DNA of 64,000 bases. Origin: Catonia carolina (lineage: Eukaryota > Arthropoda > Insecta > Hemiptera > Achilidae). A program made the position numbers and the translations under genes. This document shows, piece by piece, positions 12,357 through 23,990 of the stretch. Numbering within the stretch: the stretch's first letter is position 1; the number at the start of each line of letters is the position of its first letter. The notes under the pieces were generated by a model. The model was not told where the DNA came from. It searched no databases and saw only the letters and a list, made by a program, of their open reading frames with translations. The DNA is taken from assembly GCA_035578175.1 (NCBI GenBank), contig JAQMRL010000003.1, forward strand, positions 89,320,469 through 89,384,468. Reading direction: 5' to 3'.

Positions 12357-13371
12357 CAGTAAAACCTCGGTAATTCGAAGTGGTTTAATTCGAAAATTTT
12401 GTTATATTGAAGAAATAATTTGTCCCCCGTCATTTTGTATATATACTAAATGTATGTTAAATTTAGCTTCGTAATTCGAACTAAAAATTTTCGTTAATTC
12501 GAAGTTTTTATTTTATTATGATTTTACTTAAAATGCTTGTAGAACGGTCAATAAGAGACGCCAGCCCTTTATCGGTTCAATTCCTAGTTGATTACTTCAC
12601 TTTAACTAGTAAATATACGGAAAGTAGATGGTATACGACGTCACTGTGAGATGCAGCCGAAAATTTCGTCGTTCTTTTCTTCTCGACAATAATACGCATG
12701 GTAATGTGCAAATTTTTACAATCCTTTTTAAGTACCCCCACACTGTATTTATTGTTTAAAATTTATTTTAAATTTTTATTTACTTGCTTCTGGCGCTCCT
12801 TTTTATGTAAGTAATAAAACCCTCCACGACGATTTCAAAATTCCTACAGTAAAGGAGCAAACCGCGTCTTTGTATAGTAAATTTCACGAAAGACTAGATA
12901 ACCATCCAAACCAATTAGCCCGTGATCTAGCTACAAGGAACTTTCCAACTATGCGTCGTTTAAATCAAAAATGGAGTAGAGACCTCTTGGTCTGAATAAC
13001 GGACAATAGCCGAAGTTTTGAACGGAGAATGTATCACTGGGTACCTTTTTTCCTTAAAGAAATTCTCCAACGCCATTTAAAAATCAAATACGGAAGTTGT
13101 GCAACTCAATGTACAGATCCATAATAAAAATTAAAGACAAAAAAATTATTTAGTTACCTAGCTTGAGTATTTATAATTGATACATATACTGTAGTATATG
13201 TATTTGATTTCGGTGTTAAAACTACGTGTAACTAACTACACTTAACTACAAAATACTTTTGTAACTATGAATAATTTTTAGTCAGAGTCTAAGTAACTTT
13301 CTTATTCGAACTTGTGTCAATTCAAATTTTTTCAGTAGTCTCTTCGGCTTCGAATCACCGTGGTTTCACTG
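12357..13371. mobile_element. pogo/Tigger-like element, non-autonomous
   Basis: Terminal inverted repeats start CAGT(A/G)AAACC(T/A)CGGT and continue to ATTCGAAG. They are flanked by TA on both sides (12355-12356, 13372-13373), as expected for pogo-type elements of the Tc1/mariner superfamily. Several further TTCGAA-type repeats lie just inside both ends. No transposase is recognisable. Instead the interior contains a foreign LINE tail at 12828-12994. Removing the 1015 bp plus one TA joins the flanking LINE frame perfectly, which confirms both borders. Confidence 0.85.
12828..12994 (+). pseudogene. Jockey-type LINE C-terminus nested within the pogo-like element
   Basis: This is an open frame of about 55 codons up to a stop. 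It contains KFHERLDNHPNQLARDLA and ends RRLNQKWSRDLLV, the same terminal signature as RRLKRRWSRDLLI at 30576-30923. No tail or target-site duplication is obvious around it, so it may have been captured during internal rearrangement of the pogo-like element rather than inserted by retrotransposition. Confidence 0.7.
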
Positions 13372-13560
13372 TATAGAAATCCTGCAGCACTTTGAACGAA
13401 AATACCTGAGACTGATTACTGTAGCCCCTTAGTATCTAACCAATGAAATATTGCATAACGTTCTAAACCTGCCTTTCATAAAAAAAGAAATTAGACAACG
13501 CAACAGCGTAGCGAGAAAAATTTAAAAAAGTTAGAAGAGCATTAAAATTCTTTTGCAATT
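13372..13560 (+). pseudogene. Jockey-type LINE C-terminal fragment, right half
   Basis: Continues the frame broken at 12356: ILQHFERKYLRLITVAP, a stop, then LTNEILHNVLNLPFIKKEI. It belongs to the same general family as 30576-30923, and the stop shows that it is dead. Confidence 0.7.
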
Positions 13561-16494
13561 AACCTCCTTGGCAACAGCCAAGATATTCACAAAACGTAGT
13601 TAGGGATTAAAAAATTGGATTTACTTTACGATTTTGTAAATGAAACTTGTTTAATTCTTTTCCACTTTTACTTCTAATCATGGATGCTGTTTTAATCTCC
13701 TTTACGGTCATCGTTATCTTCAGCTTCGACTACGTTATGTTTCAAGATGTTAATGCAGAATTCAGTTTTAATTTTTGTTTACACTTTACTCTTTTTATAG
13801 CAGTTTATTTATTAACTTTATGTAAGCGTCATAATGAAAGTTAAAATTTGTTCTTTATAATGAAAAAGTAAACTAAATAAAATATAATTTAGGTTACTAT
13901 GTTGCGGCCTCGGGTATTCCTCAGCTTAATATTATTCTTAAATTTTTGACTTGTTTAAAACAGTCTTCCCTTTAATGAAAAGAACATTTCTCGTGTAAAA
14001 GAATATTATTCATTCCAAATCCTTTGATGATATTTTTACTTTTATCAAGTAAATATTTGAAGCTCTCTTCTGTTTCACTTTTAATTTTGTTGGTCGCGTT
14101 CATTTCAATGTGAATGTAAATAGGTCTACAAACCTTTGTAAAGTACCGTAGAATTTTGTAAATGTTTATTCCAATCGATTCCCTAACACACCGTTTGTTG
14201 ATTTACTTAGTTGTTCTCTCGACGGTCTGTTATTTATTTATTGCCAACGCCAGCTGAAATGAATATGTTTTGCCTTTTTGTATTCTCTTTTGATATAAAA
14301 TTGAATTTTTGTTTCAGTGTTTGTAAATTATATAACGTATCTAAAGATAATATTTATTTTCCATCAGGTCTTAGTGTTTATGAAAAAAGTAAATGAAATA
14401 ATTTTATAAGTCTTGTATTTTAAAATCCGCTTGTTTTATTTTGCGTATACATCCTTATTAGATAACTAAATCAAATTTAGACATTTTTCCAGTTCACATT
14501 CTCAACTATCTTTCACTCCAGACTTTTCTTTTTTCTTATTACTATCCAGTGTTTTGTTTTCATTCTTCTTGAAATCTCTTTAAATCAGTTATCAGTTGTC
14601 TAAATTTGGTTCGATACGTTCTATCCTTTATCAGTTTATTCCAATATTCTCGGTATCCTGTTTGAATTCATTAAACTATTTATACGACACATTAGTTCAA
14701 TTGTTTTGTGTATATATTTTCCTGCTGTTTATCATTTGTTCTATACAGGCGTCCGTAATGTAATCTTTATTTTCATTAACCGTTCGTTTTCGTGTACATT
14801 TATTTTGTCCTTTTAACCTGAACTGTTTATCTACTTCTTCGGTTCCATTATCTTGCAAACGACCTTTCTATTAAAATTCTCAACTTCCTTTAAACGTTGT
14901 ACGTAGATTTTCGGATATTTACATTTATCTGTTGATTAAATTTTTAATTAATTTGTTTTTTGCTTCGTGTGTGATTTTATTTTGGAAAAGAATTATTCAA
15001 AATCGCCTATACTTCACTTGAGTCTTAAACTGTGTTTTTGTAAGTTATTTTTATCAACCTTTGCAATCTTTTCAGTACTGTAGAATATTGCAGATATCAT
15101 TCCATGAACCAAAAACAGAACTGTAGCCATAATGAACGAAAATGTATTACAATTTTGCGGAAGATTAAATGATAATTTTTTAACATTATTTTACATTAAA
15201 CTGATTTAAAACTACCAATTATACCAGTTATGTCATTACCCACTGGCGCTAGCACTAAGTTTTTTTACTAACATAGTGTTTAACAAAACATGCACTAGTT
15301 AAATCCAGTTTAATGGTTTTTTTCACCCAAAGTATTTTAGTACCTTATATTTATGATTTACATCTCACTACCTATAAATTATACCTCATTTATATTGTTA
15401 TATTTTTTTAATACAGTAAATAAATAAAATTTGCCCATTTCAGTTTCCTAACGATCACGCTAGTGTTCAACAGTTGAAGAGCTTTGGTACTGACATGGTC
15501 ATGACGACGATTTTCGTGCTTCTTGGTACACTTACAGACTTCTCAGTTACTGAAGTCACTTGCAAATCTTGGTGGATGTCAGTGTTGCGGGAATACCATG
15601 TAGCATGAATATAATAATATTCATGAAAACATTGCATTGGGATTTTTGAATCACACTTATGTCTCTTGTTTTTGTACACCTATACAGTTCAGAGGCCCGA
15701 CCAAGCAGCCAATATATTATTCTCGTAATTCATTTGTAATTCTTCTTAATGATTTCCTTTCCGGTTTGGCACACATCAAGTAAACTAGCAGTAAAGACAG
15801 AAGGTAATGCTTTACCTTTAACTGTTACATGAAATGTAATATTTTATTAGTAAAGTTTACATGTACCGATTTATTTTCATTGAGTCTAATCCTCCATTTT
15901 TTATCCCAACATTGATTGCAACTACATCTTGATACAGTTTTTCGTTCAATTCACTAAAATTTGTATTTGTAATGATTATTTATAGTATAATGTTTGGTAG
16001 TAAGAAGATGTACAAGTGTCAATACAAAGTATAATTTTTTTATAAATGATCGCTTTAGCTTTTATTTTCCTTTTAAATTTAAGTTATGTCTTTATACCCA
16101 AGCACTAAAATATTTATTCGACTTTACTGAAATAATGATCGTATAATGTAGAACATTTACCAATAGATAACTGAATGGTATTCGCATTATAACGCGATAG
16201 CCTGCCTGTATATCGCTTATATAATCAATTTTCCTTTTGTTAATATTCTATTGTCAGTTTCACTACCTACTAAATTCAATTTGTATCTGCCAACTGTAAT
16301 AATAATAATTTTCGGTTTATGCCTATACAACCAGAATTAATCACGGTATCAATCAATATATTTTCCCGTTTAACAACGATTTTCAATAAAACCTAGACTG
16401 TTATTTCTGCTGTTAAGTCACGTTTTATCTGGTGTATGTTTTATTGTTATCGTGTTTATTGCTTAAGAGAGCGGGTTATGACTTTATGCAAAAT
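13561..16494. other. Non-coding stretch
   Basis: AT-rich, no supported feature. A minus-strand open frame at 15467-15679 has more balanced composition but no family character and no convincing splice sites. Confidence 0.4.
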
Positions 16495-17443
16495 TTTTAC
16501 TTTCTCTTGCCTATATAAATAGATAGGAAGGAAAGTAAGTTATTGTTTTCATGTCAATTTTTCGAAATCGAGTTCTCACCGGATCTATACGTTTTCGGAC
16601 TCCCTGAACCCAAAAAACATGTTTTTAGCGATTGGTCTGTGCGTAGGCCTATGTCTGTGTGTGAGTGTGTGTGTGTGTGTATACAAAATATCTCAAGAAC
16701 GGAACATTGTACGAACTTGAAACTTTAAACTTAAGTTACATACTACTACCGAACCCGACACAAACATTTTCATCAAAATCGGTCAACCGGAAGTAGTAGT
16801 TTATTCGTATAATTTTTCACTTTTTTGTGATTTTCTCAAAAACTGGTCCTACGATTTTTTTTTAAATCGCATCATTTACTCAGTTTTGTATTCTCTACAA
16901 GATAGGGTAGGTGCCATGTTTGCTGAAGTTCTTGGTGAGGGTGTTTTTACGTAAAAAAAATGTTTTTTTAAGATTACGGCTTTAATATGTATTATAGCGC
17001 AAACATTTATATAATAAAAAATGTAGAAAATTTGAAAACCTACAACTTTTATTTCAAACATTTTTTTGTATAATGCTTAATTTAGCGGTAATTAGCGTTT
17101 TTCTGTTTTTTTCTCACGAAAACGTGTGAAAAATCGATTTTTTTAAGATTTCGGCTTTAGTAGGCATTTTACGACAAAAAAGTATATAATAAAATATATA
17201 GGAAATTAAAATGTCTACAACTTTTATTAGGAGAATTTTTCTCTACAGAGCTTAGTTTAGCGTGAAAGTGTGATTTTCCGTTTTTTTAAGCCAAACTGAG
17301 TACGATTTTCGTTTTGCGTCATTCACTCATGATTAAAATACGGTTATGTTTTTGAGGTTAGTGTTTTGTTTATTTCTAATATTTTATTAATAATGTTAGG
17401 TTTATTATTAATTATTTGCATTGGCAAGAGAAAGTTGTGTGAG
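16495..17443 (+). repeat. Repeat X, copy 1 (most complete)
   Basis: X begins TTTTTACTTTCTCTTGCC and ends with the partial inverse GGCAAGAGAAAGT near 17423-17435. Inside, in order, are: a block with ATGTCAATTTTTCGAAATCG; a (TG)n microsatellite at 16658-16680; a conserved block CGGTCAACCGGAAGTAGTAG at about 16782; and two tandem subunits of about 170 bp (roughly 16955-17125 and 17130-17295), each with AAGATT.CGGCTTTA and TACAACTTTTATT. Copies lie at 30135-31755, 47229-48035, 58755-59133 and 61865-62865. There is no coding content, so this is a non-autonomous family of unknown superfamily. Confidence 0.75.
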
Positions 17444-17815
17444 TGTTTCACACCAGATTTTTTACTTTATTTTTTAACAATTGCAACTATATATTTATAA
17501 AACAAGCAGTATTTATGATGTGCATATGTAATGTCCTGTATTCGTCTTGATTAAAGAAATCACCATGTGGTAAACCCTCGTCGCTGTTTTATATAACATC
17601 CGTATTTCAGGATATTTTTAATCTTATTTATAGATTTTGTGGTTGGTGTAGGCGTGATAATGTAAAATAAAAATGTATATAAATTATTTTTCATTAATTT
17701 TTATGGTTTGTCGGTAGGTACTGTAACAAATTACTTTCTATGCCACACTTTGGTGTCGTAATTTTAACAAATTAACTAATTTTTAACAAAATGAATATTA
17801 TTTAACAAATTTAGT

Positions 17816-18660
17816 TTCTTCTTCTTCTTTTGAAGCCGACTTGCTATCTTTTTTTTAATGCCTAATAAAATGTGTACGTTGCAATCTGTTCAATTCAAAA
17901 CAATAAGCAACCCCATGAACCAATGAGATGAGGATGATATGTATGACGTCTAAATGAGCTGTAGTCTTGTACAGACTCAGGTTGACCATTTCTGAGAGAG
18001 TATGGTTAATTGAACCCCAACCATCAAAGTACACCGGTAACCACTGTCTAGCATTCAAATTCGTATATAAGTAACTACCTTTACTAGGATTTGAACCAGG
18101 AACCTTTGTCTCCGAAAATCAGCTGTTAAACAGCTGATTTTGACGACGACTTTACCTCTAGACCAACCCGGCGGATTTGCTATCTAATGTTGGAAATGAT
18201 AATTATATTCACAGCTGCTTTGAAGAGTCCTGTTGTAGAAGTTGCAAACCAGGTCCTCAAGTTCTTTAGCCAGGATATTCGTCTTCTTATGACGCCTCTT
18301 TACCCTGTATTTTTCCTTGTAAAATGCATTTCAGCAACTTTTATTTGTATGTATCTATTCTAATGAATTGACTTAAATATTCTAATTTTCTTCCTTTTAC
18401 TGTGCACATTATTTCCTGTTCTTTATTAAGTTTTTAAAGTTAACTGATGTTTCATATTCTATCCATCCACGATACTTTTACAATTATTCTTCTATAACGC
18501 CATGAGTCAAACGCTTCCAGTCTCTTCGTTGTTGCTTCCATTAAGGTCCAAAATTCCGCTCCGTACAATAAGATGAAGAATACAATAGCATCGGATTTCA
18601 ATTTCAATTTCAAATTATACGTTCTGAACAGCTTTGACATTTGCCTGAACACTATCTTTC
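17816..18660 (-). pseudogene. LINE 3' end with (GAA)n tail, split by a SINE
   Basis: On the minus strand, 18452-18652 encodes FRQMSKLFRTYNLKLKLKSD, then LLYGAEFWTL and WRYRRIIVKVSWMDRI. This is the segment after the RT domain found also at 62063-62434 (WLYRRMLRISWTDR). Downstream, 18185-18330 keeps phrases such as TTCTTTAGCCAGGA shared with the younger copies at 51871 and 62063. The (GAA)n tail lies at 17816-17835. The SINE at 17850-18176 interrupts it. The copy is clearly older than the other two. Confidence 0.75.
17850..18176 (-). repeat. tRNA-derived SINE (family S2), full-length copy with target-site duplication
   Basis: On the minus strand the head has an A-box-like TGGTCTAGAGGT and a B-box-like GGTTCAAATCC, followed by a body with CAGTGGTTACCGGTGTACTT and GTTGGGGTTCAATTAACC and an A-rich end. 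Direct repeats TTGCTATCT flank it (17841-17849 and 18177-18185). Between the A and B boxes lies a perfect 27-bp palindrome (18115-18141). Related, shorter copies are at 27378-27608 and 45668-45760. It interrupts an older LINE. Confidence 0.85.
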
Positions 18661-20785
18661 CATTTGCAATACTTGCTTTTTCAGTTTAGTTTATTCTTGT
18701 TTAATATTTATACATATAAATATAATATGCTCTGCTAAATACATATAACATTAAACAAAATGGAATAAAAAAATTACAGGTAATTCAGAATAAAATTATG
18801 TTGTTATCTAAACAGAGTTAATAGGTTATGAATTATTATGAAAACCGAATAGAGGTTGGAACTTGTACTGAACTGATTTGTAAAAAATTTAGTCCGTAAT
18901 TTTGAAATAAGTTAAAAAAATTATTTCCTACGAATCTCAGGTTATTTGTGTGTTATTCGAAAATTAATAAATAAATAATGCAGGTTACTTGTACTCGCTC
19001 ACTGGATTACTGCTACGACTGCTTCCGGATTCAACAATGCACATCGCCGATAATGCTTTCATAAATTATTTCTACTCCGTTCAGTTAAGGCACTTATAGA
19101 ATATTGGTTGGACTGTCCTCTCTTAAAGGTTCCATACTGAGAACCGAATATAATATTGATCAAACAACTGAATTTTATTAATTACATTAAATATTCACTG
19201 AGACAACTGACACGTGTGGTTTCTTGCTCGGTTTGAATCCAGGTAACGGTTGCTAGCCAAACCTTGGTTACTGTTTTAGTGGTATTTTTTAAAGAATCAT
19301 TAATAAATAAAATGTCTCTTGCTAAATTGTTGAAATTTACTTTATTTTATGATACAGTGTTCAGTTTTGGTATTATTAAATTGATTATAAATCACAGATC
19401 ACAAATTAGTTGGATTCGTTTACTTTCGGAAGTAATGTATATTAATAATCTATATTTTTTATTATAGTTTATCAACACTGAGATTATAATAATTTTTGCG
19501 GTTATAAAATATTTTTTTCAACGTATATAAAAGCAACGTAACATTATTTCATGATAAACATCTTTAAGTTTAAAATATTATTTATATTAATCAGTTTGCG
19601 TTTATGTGCGATTAACCCATACATGCCCCCGGGTCGAAAATTACCCAAAAAATTCAGTCAGTCAGTCTGTTAACTGATATGCTTCGGTAGTACTTGCCTC
19701 TGACCTCAGAGGGGTTGGGCTGGAATTTGGTTAGCAAAAATCTTGGATAAATACAAATTGTTATTACAATAAACGTGCTGAATTTGCTAGAAACTATATT
19801 TCCTGAAAGTTAGAGGATCAAGATATATTTATATTAGGAGGTTACCCTTGTTTTTCCCTTTAGGCACAAGTGGTCAAAAATGAAATTCTATGGTGTTTCT
19901 AAGTGTCACTCAAGGAAGAATACGCATGATAATTTTCAAAACTGTAGCTCTTCGGGATAATATAGACTAGAATTAATAAATGATTTAACGGTTGTCTCCC
20001 TTTTTTAATACTTAGGTTTAAGTGACTAAAGTGTTTCAGTTTTTCTGTTCAACCTCTAAATAACTAATTTGCTAAATTTTGACTCCATAGGTTATTGGAA
20101 AATTTGAGAATTTTTGATTATATTTTTAGTTAATTGAACCAAAACACCCCCAAAGACTAAATGACACGCGAAGAATGTTTTACCTAATTTATTATGTATT
20201 ACCTAAATACACTTTAACCAATTTAAATGTTTACTTACTTCAATAAGCGTGTTGTCTTATTTACCTAACTGTACTTGGTTTTCAGCATCCCCCTACGATG
20301 TTTATTTACTTAATTTTTTGAATGGAAAATTACTTAAAAAAGAAGTATTGTACACTGTAAAATGTTCCTTTGATGAAGTAATTTTTCAGTTATTTATGTT
20401 TTAAATGAATGAAAAATTAATACAACTTTCAAACACTTTGGTAATTTATATTTTTACGTATTTCCTCCTGCATAAGTAGGTTTTAGTACAAATAATTTTT
20501 AGTTGCTTTTAGCAACATAATCATTTCCTTTTTCTTATGTTGTGGTTGTGGGGATTATGATTCATTATTAAGACACTTTACCTAATTGAAATTAATGATG
20601 AATGAATCAGTGAGGGACTTCATATTTTTATATATAGAAAATTAAAAATGAAATTTAGTTACTCCACTACTATGGAGTTTTTACGTTAATTTAAACAAAA
20701 GCAACCTCTGGTGTTTATTCAGTTGAGCTAGGCAATATACATAGTCGATTACCCATTCAGTGAATCTTAACAATAAAAGCGGGTT
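18661..20785. other. Non-coding stretch
   Basis: No supported feature. AT-rich with short frames only. Confidence 0.4.
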
Positions 20786-21640
20786 TCATAAAATTTACTA
20801 AATAGCTGCCTACGAGGGCAATGTTGTTACTATAAATATTTTTAATCGTTTAAATTTAAAGCAAAAGTTAATTTTTAGAATTTATAAGTCCGGTCATAAA
20901 ATTTACTAACTAGCTGCCCACGAGACCAATGTTTTTTTTTTAATTTATTTATTTAAGATCGCATCAACAATGCAGTTATTAGCGACCAGTTATTACAACA
21001 AAATTATAACAGTATCCAATAAACTACTGATACATACTAATTACAAAAACCAATCAACAAAAATAACAACAATGAATTAATTACTAAACCATAATTAATT
21101 AATTATGATGGGACCCAAAGAAATGTATCATTGTTTCGATATTTTTCGTTAATGAAGACTAACTTTGTGATTTTGCAGATAAATGGATCTGTATGGACTG
21201 ATGAAAGGCAAGAGAGGACACTCTTGGAATCTGTACAGATTAAGACCTTTTTGTTTCTAAAAGTTGTCATAACATCTAATGCCTTATATATTGCGAATTC
21301 TTCACAAAAAAAAGATTTATGATAAGTCACTAATGTTTAATAAATACTCGTCCGTTGGAAAAACTATTGCACAGCCTCGTCCATCTGGAGAAAGAAATCC
21401 GTCCGTAAATACTACTACCTATATGATCCAAGTACTGTTCATCTGTAAGATCATAAAAGCGGCGTTGTAGACAAAAGGATTAGTGTTGTGCTTAAGGAGC
21501 TCACACAGCGTTAGGTCTACATTCAATATTGTTAATATTGAGGCCAATGTTGTTTCTATAAATATTTTTTAGCCGTTTAAATTTAAAGCAATAGTTAATA
21601 ATATCAACTATTATTAGAATTTAAAGGTCCGGATCAAGTT
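20786..21640. repeat. 108-bp tandem duplication, second unit split by a LINE
   Basis: A unit beginning TCATAAAATTTACTAA at 20786 recurs at 20894, giving a period of 108 bp. The second unit breaks at 20933 and resumes at 21540 (CCAATGTTGTT.CTATAAATATTTTT), with the same TTTAAATTTAAAGCAA and GGTCCGG landmarks as the first. Removing the LINE restores the repeat. Confidence 0.75.
20934..21539 (-). pseudogene. 5'-truncated RNase H-bearing LINE with target-site duplication
   Basis: Minus-strand translation starts inside RNase H: FTDGFLSPDGRGCAIVFP (21409 downward) holds the first catalytic aspartate. After a frameshift near 21340 come FFCEEFAIYKALDVM, with the glutamate, and LICTDSKSVLSCLSSV, with the next aspartate (21320-21150), then DTFLWVPS. 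The 3' untranslated part includes GTCGCTAATAACTG and ends in an A-rich tail (T run at 20932-20940). Twelve-base direct repeats GAG(A/G)CCAATGTT flank it (20922-20933, 21540-21551). The copy at 50579-51060 preserves the region just after RNase H. Confidence 0.85.
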
Positions 21641-22541
21641 CTCAGCTAAGTTTAATACAATTTAAAACGCTCTGCAGTTGTTGCTGAGTAATCGTATGAT
21701 GGGGTTTCAGATAAATTAATACAATTTGAATAACACTGACAATATTTTTATTATTCAAAATATTTTGTTAAATATAGAAAGATGCCATATTGTTATTATT
21801 TGTTTCAATTGAGTGTTTCAACATACAAATAATAACATAAGCTCACATAATACACTTTATTCCGTACCGAATCACAAACATAAGATAATATATTCTTATA
21901 AGTAACCTTATTTGATCTACTTTGCATTGTTCTGTATTTATGGGGCTTATAAAAATGAGTATTGCTAAAGTTATATGAGTAAAATTTATCTGTTTGCTTA
22001 TTATATATTCAGTGAATGAAACGAGGTATGGATTCATCTATACATTTTTCTTATATATCTTGTAAACAGCTCACGATGTGGTTTGTATGTTTCCCTCTTT
22101 TTCTGCACATAATACAATACTGTACTTTAAACTGGTAAATTGGATTTTCTTATTTTGAAACTGGCTGTGAGTGGATTTCACAGTTGCTGATTACATGATA
22201 CCACCCATAAAACTTGTTTCCGGCATACAAAAATGGATGTGTTGCTGGGGGAAAAAGTTATTTTTTATTTTGTTTTTATTTATTTGTTTCAAGTTGTAAT
22301 AACATAACATGATACTACTTTTTTACGACAATATTAATGAGTATTAATAAAGCTAAATTAGTGCGAACAATGCAGTTTCTGATCAGTAAATAATGTACGC
22401 GTGCTTTAAAACCCTTAAACCTTAGAACACACATCTTGTCTCGAGTACTTGAAACTATATAACTCAGTTGACTGTTTTAGCATAATTAAGTAGAATATAA
22501 CAAACATTAGTAGTAAATAAACTATTCATAATAAAGGAGTT
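21641..22541. other. Non-coding stretch
   Basis: No supported feature. Confidence 0.4.
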
Positions 22542-22939
22542 TACCCATAACGGGCAAGTGGAGTGTTAAATTAATTGCACTCGATCTGTTGATTCCAGGG
22601 CTACAAAAAATATTTATGTTTGTTATCACATAGTCAGCCAACTATTACGTCTGAACTATTTAAGAACAGAAAAGGTAGATGTATAAAAGACACCAGTTAG
22701 AGTTATCTCCTCTGAGAGTAATGAATTTCACTATACAGCCAGACCCTGTGGTGAATGAAGTGAAGGTGTCATTTGCAGGGTGGAAAGTGGGTGCTTTGCG
22801 GGGGGCCTGGCATGCTGATAAGCATATTCTTTCAACTCAATGAGAGAGGTAATAGTAAACCACCATACTCCTCGTTTTTACTTAGTAAAACCTCTAGAGG
22901 TTTAAATTAACCTTTCGGCTGTTGACCTAAACAACAACA
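22542..22939 (+). repeat. SINE-like interspersed repeat R, copy 2
   Basis: Full-length partner of 4676-5078, with the same start, body and (AAC)n tail. Direct repeats ATAAAG(G/T)AGTT at 22531-22541 and 22940-22950 look like its target-site duplication, which supports retrotransposition. Confidence 0.7.
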
Positions 22940-23159
22940 ATAAAGTAGTTAATTATTAACACAAACAATACAGATAAGGCCTCCTGGTCTGTTTTAACAT
23001 CTAACTTTAGTAATCTGCTGTTCCTTAATAAATTTGAAATCTCTATCTCTTCCGAGGTCATCCAATACCACGCATATAAGTGAAAACCTGGAATCAGCAA
23101 CCAATGACTATACATGGCACTCGTGTCTGTAATTCTGAATAGCTAATTAATTTACCACC

Positions 23160-23345
23160 TAATATCTTCATTAATTTTTTCGTTCAACCATCGATACCTT
23201 GCGAAAGATCTTCACAATATCATCTTAGTAGCATCTTTTATTAGTATCTGCTGAGCAGTCAGGACTCAAAACTCTAAACTATAGATTATAACTGGAAGAA
23301 TCAAGGCGTGATAAAACTTTAAAACGGTCTCTTTTCACACTTTAC
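23160..23345 (-). pseudogene. LINE C-terminal remnant
   Basis: The minus-strand frame contains RKETVLKFYHALILPVII, YSLEF and, after a gap, KDATKMIL and SFARYRWL. This resembles the stretch of insect non-LTR polyproteins in which a K-YK---P-LLYGSE block follows the RT domain. Stops interrupt it. The sequence on either side (22951-23159 and 23346-23810) shows nothing I can name. Confidence 0.5.
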
Positions 23346-23810
23346 CAACCTGCGTGTTACTTAAACGTGGGCCTACATATATCTTTGAAATTTTTCTAAT
23401 TTACTTTCTGCATCTCATGATTACACAAGAGACATCACATCCCAAGTAAATAAAAGAATGAACCTATTCTAAAGTTCTGTCATTTAAAACTTCCTTGCTT
23501 CTAAATAATTAATAAATTACATCATTATTGTATTTTGTATTTTATTGAAGATTAATTGATTTAGTGATACTAGTGGTAATAGATTTACAGATAAACAGTC
23601 TTGGCAGAGTTTATCGTGTTAAAATAGATCAAACCGTGACCGGAAATCCAACACTGGACCATTCGCTTTGCAGTTCATCACCAATAAACACTTGGCTATA
23701 GAGGTGCCCAACAAATCACGCAATCGTCCATAGTTTCCTACCAAAATATAATTTTAAACCTAAATGAAAACAATCTGTAGAGATAACTATTGTAACGAAC
23801 AAATCTAAAA

Positions 23811-23990
23811 TTGCCTCCACATTGGCGTAGTTGGTAAAGTGCTCGCCTCCATCATGCGGTCGTGTGTTTGAATCCCATTCAGGGACGGCATATATTAATA
23901 CGTTACAAAAAGTAATTTCATCTTCCACAGTTACACCCCAACGTCGTCGCTAATGACCGTTGTAGTTGATACGACGTTAAATAAATAAAT
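23811..23990 (+). repeat. tRNA-derived SINE (family S1)
   Basis: The head carries an A-box-like TGGCGTAGTTGG and a B-box-like GTGTTTGAATCC, spaced as in tRNA promoters. The core (CGGCATATATTAATACGTTACAAA, then GACGTTAAA) matches the SINE at the left edge of the window, and it ends in an AAAT-rich tail. The acceptor stem does not fold as a tRNA, so it is not a tRNA gene. Confidence 0.75.

Noticed and set aside
15467..15679. Minus-strand 70-codon frame with balanced composition
   Set aside because: No known domain and no convincing splice acceptor or donor. It could be an exon, but nothing visible supports it.
23811..23890. tRNA gene suggested by A and B boxes (likewise at 42188, 42667, 58150 and 18176)
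   Set aside because: The acceptor and anticodon arms do not form a cloverleaf, and the sequences continue into SINE bodies present in several copies.
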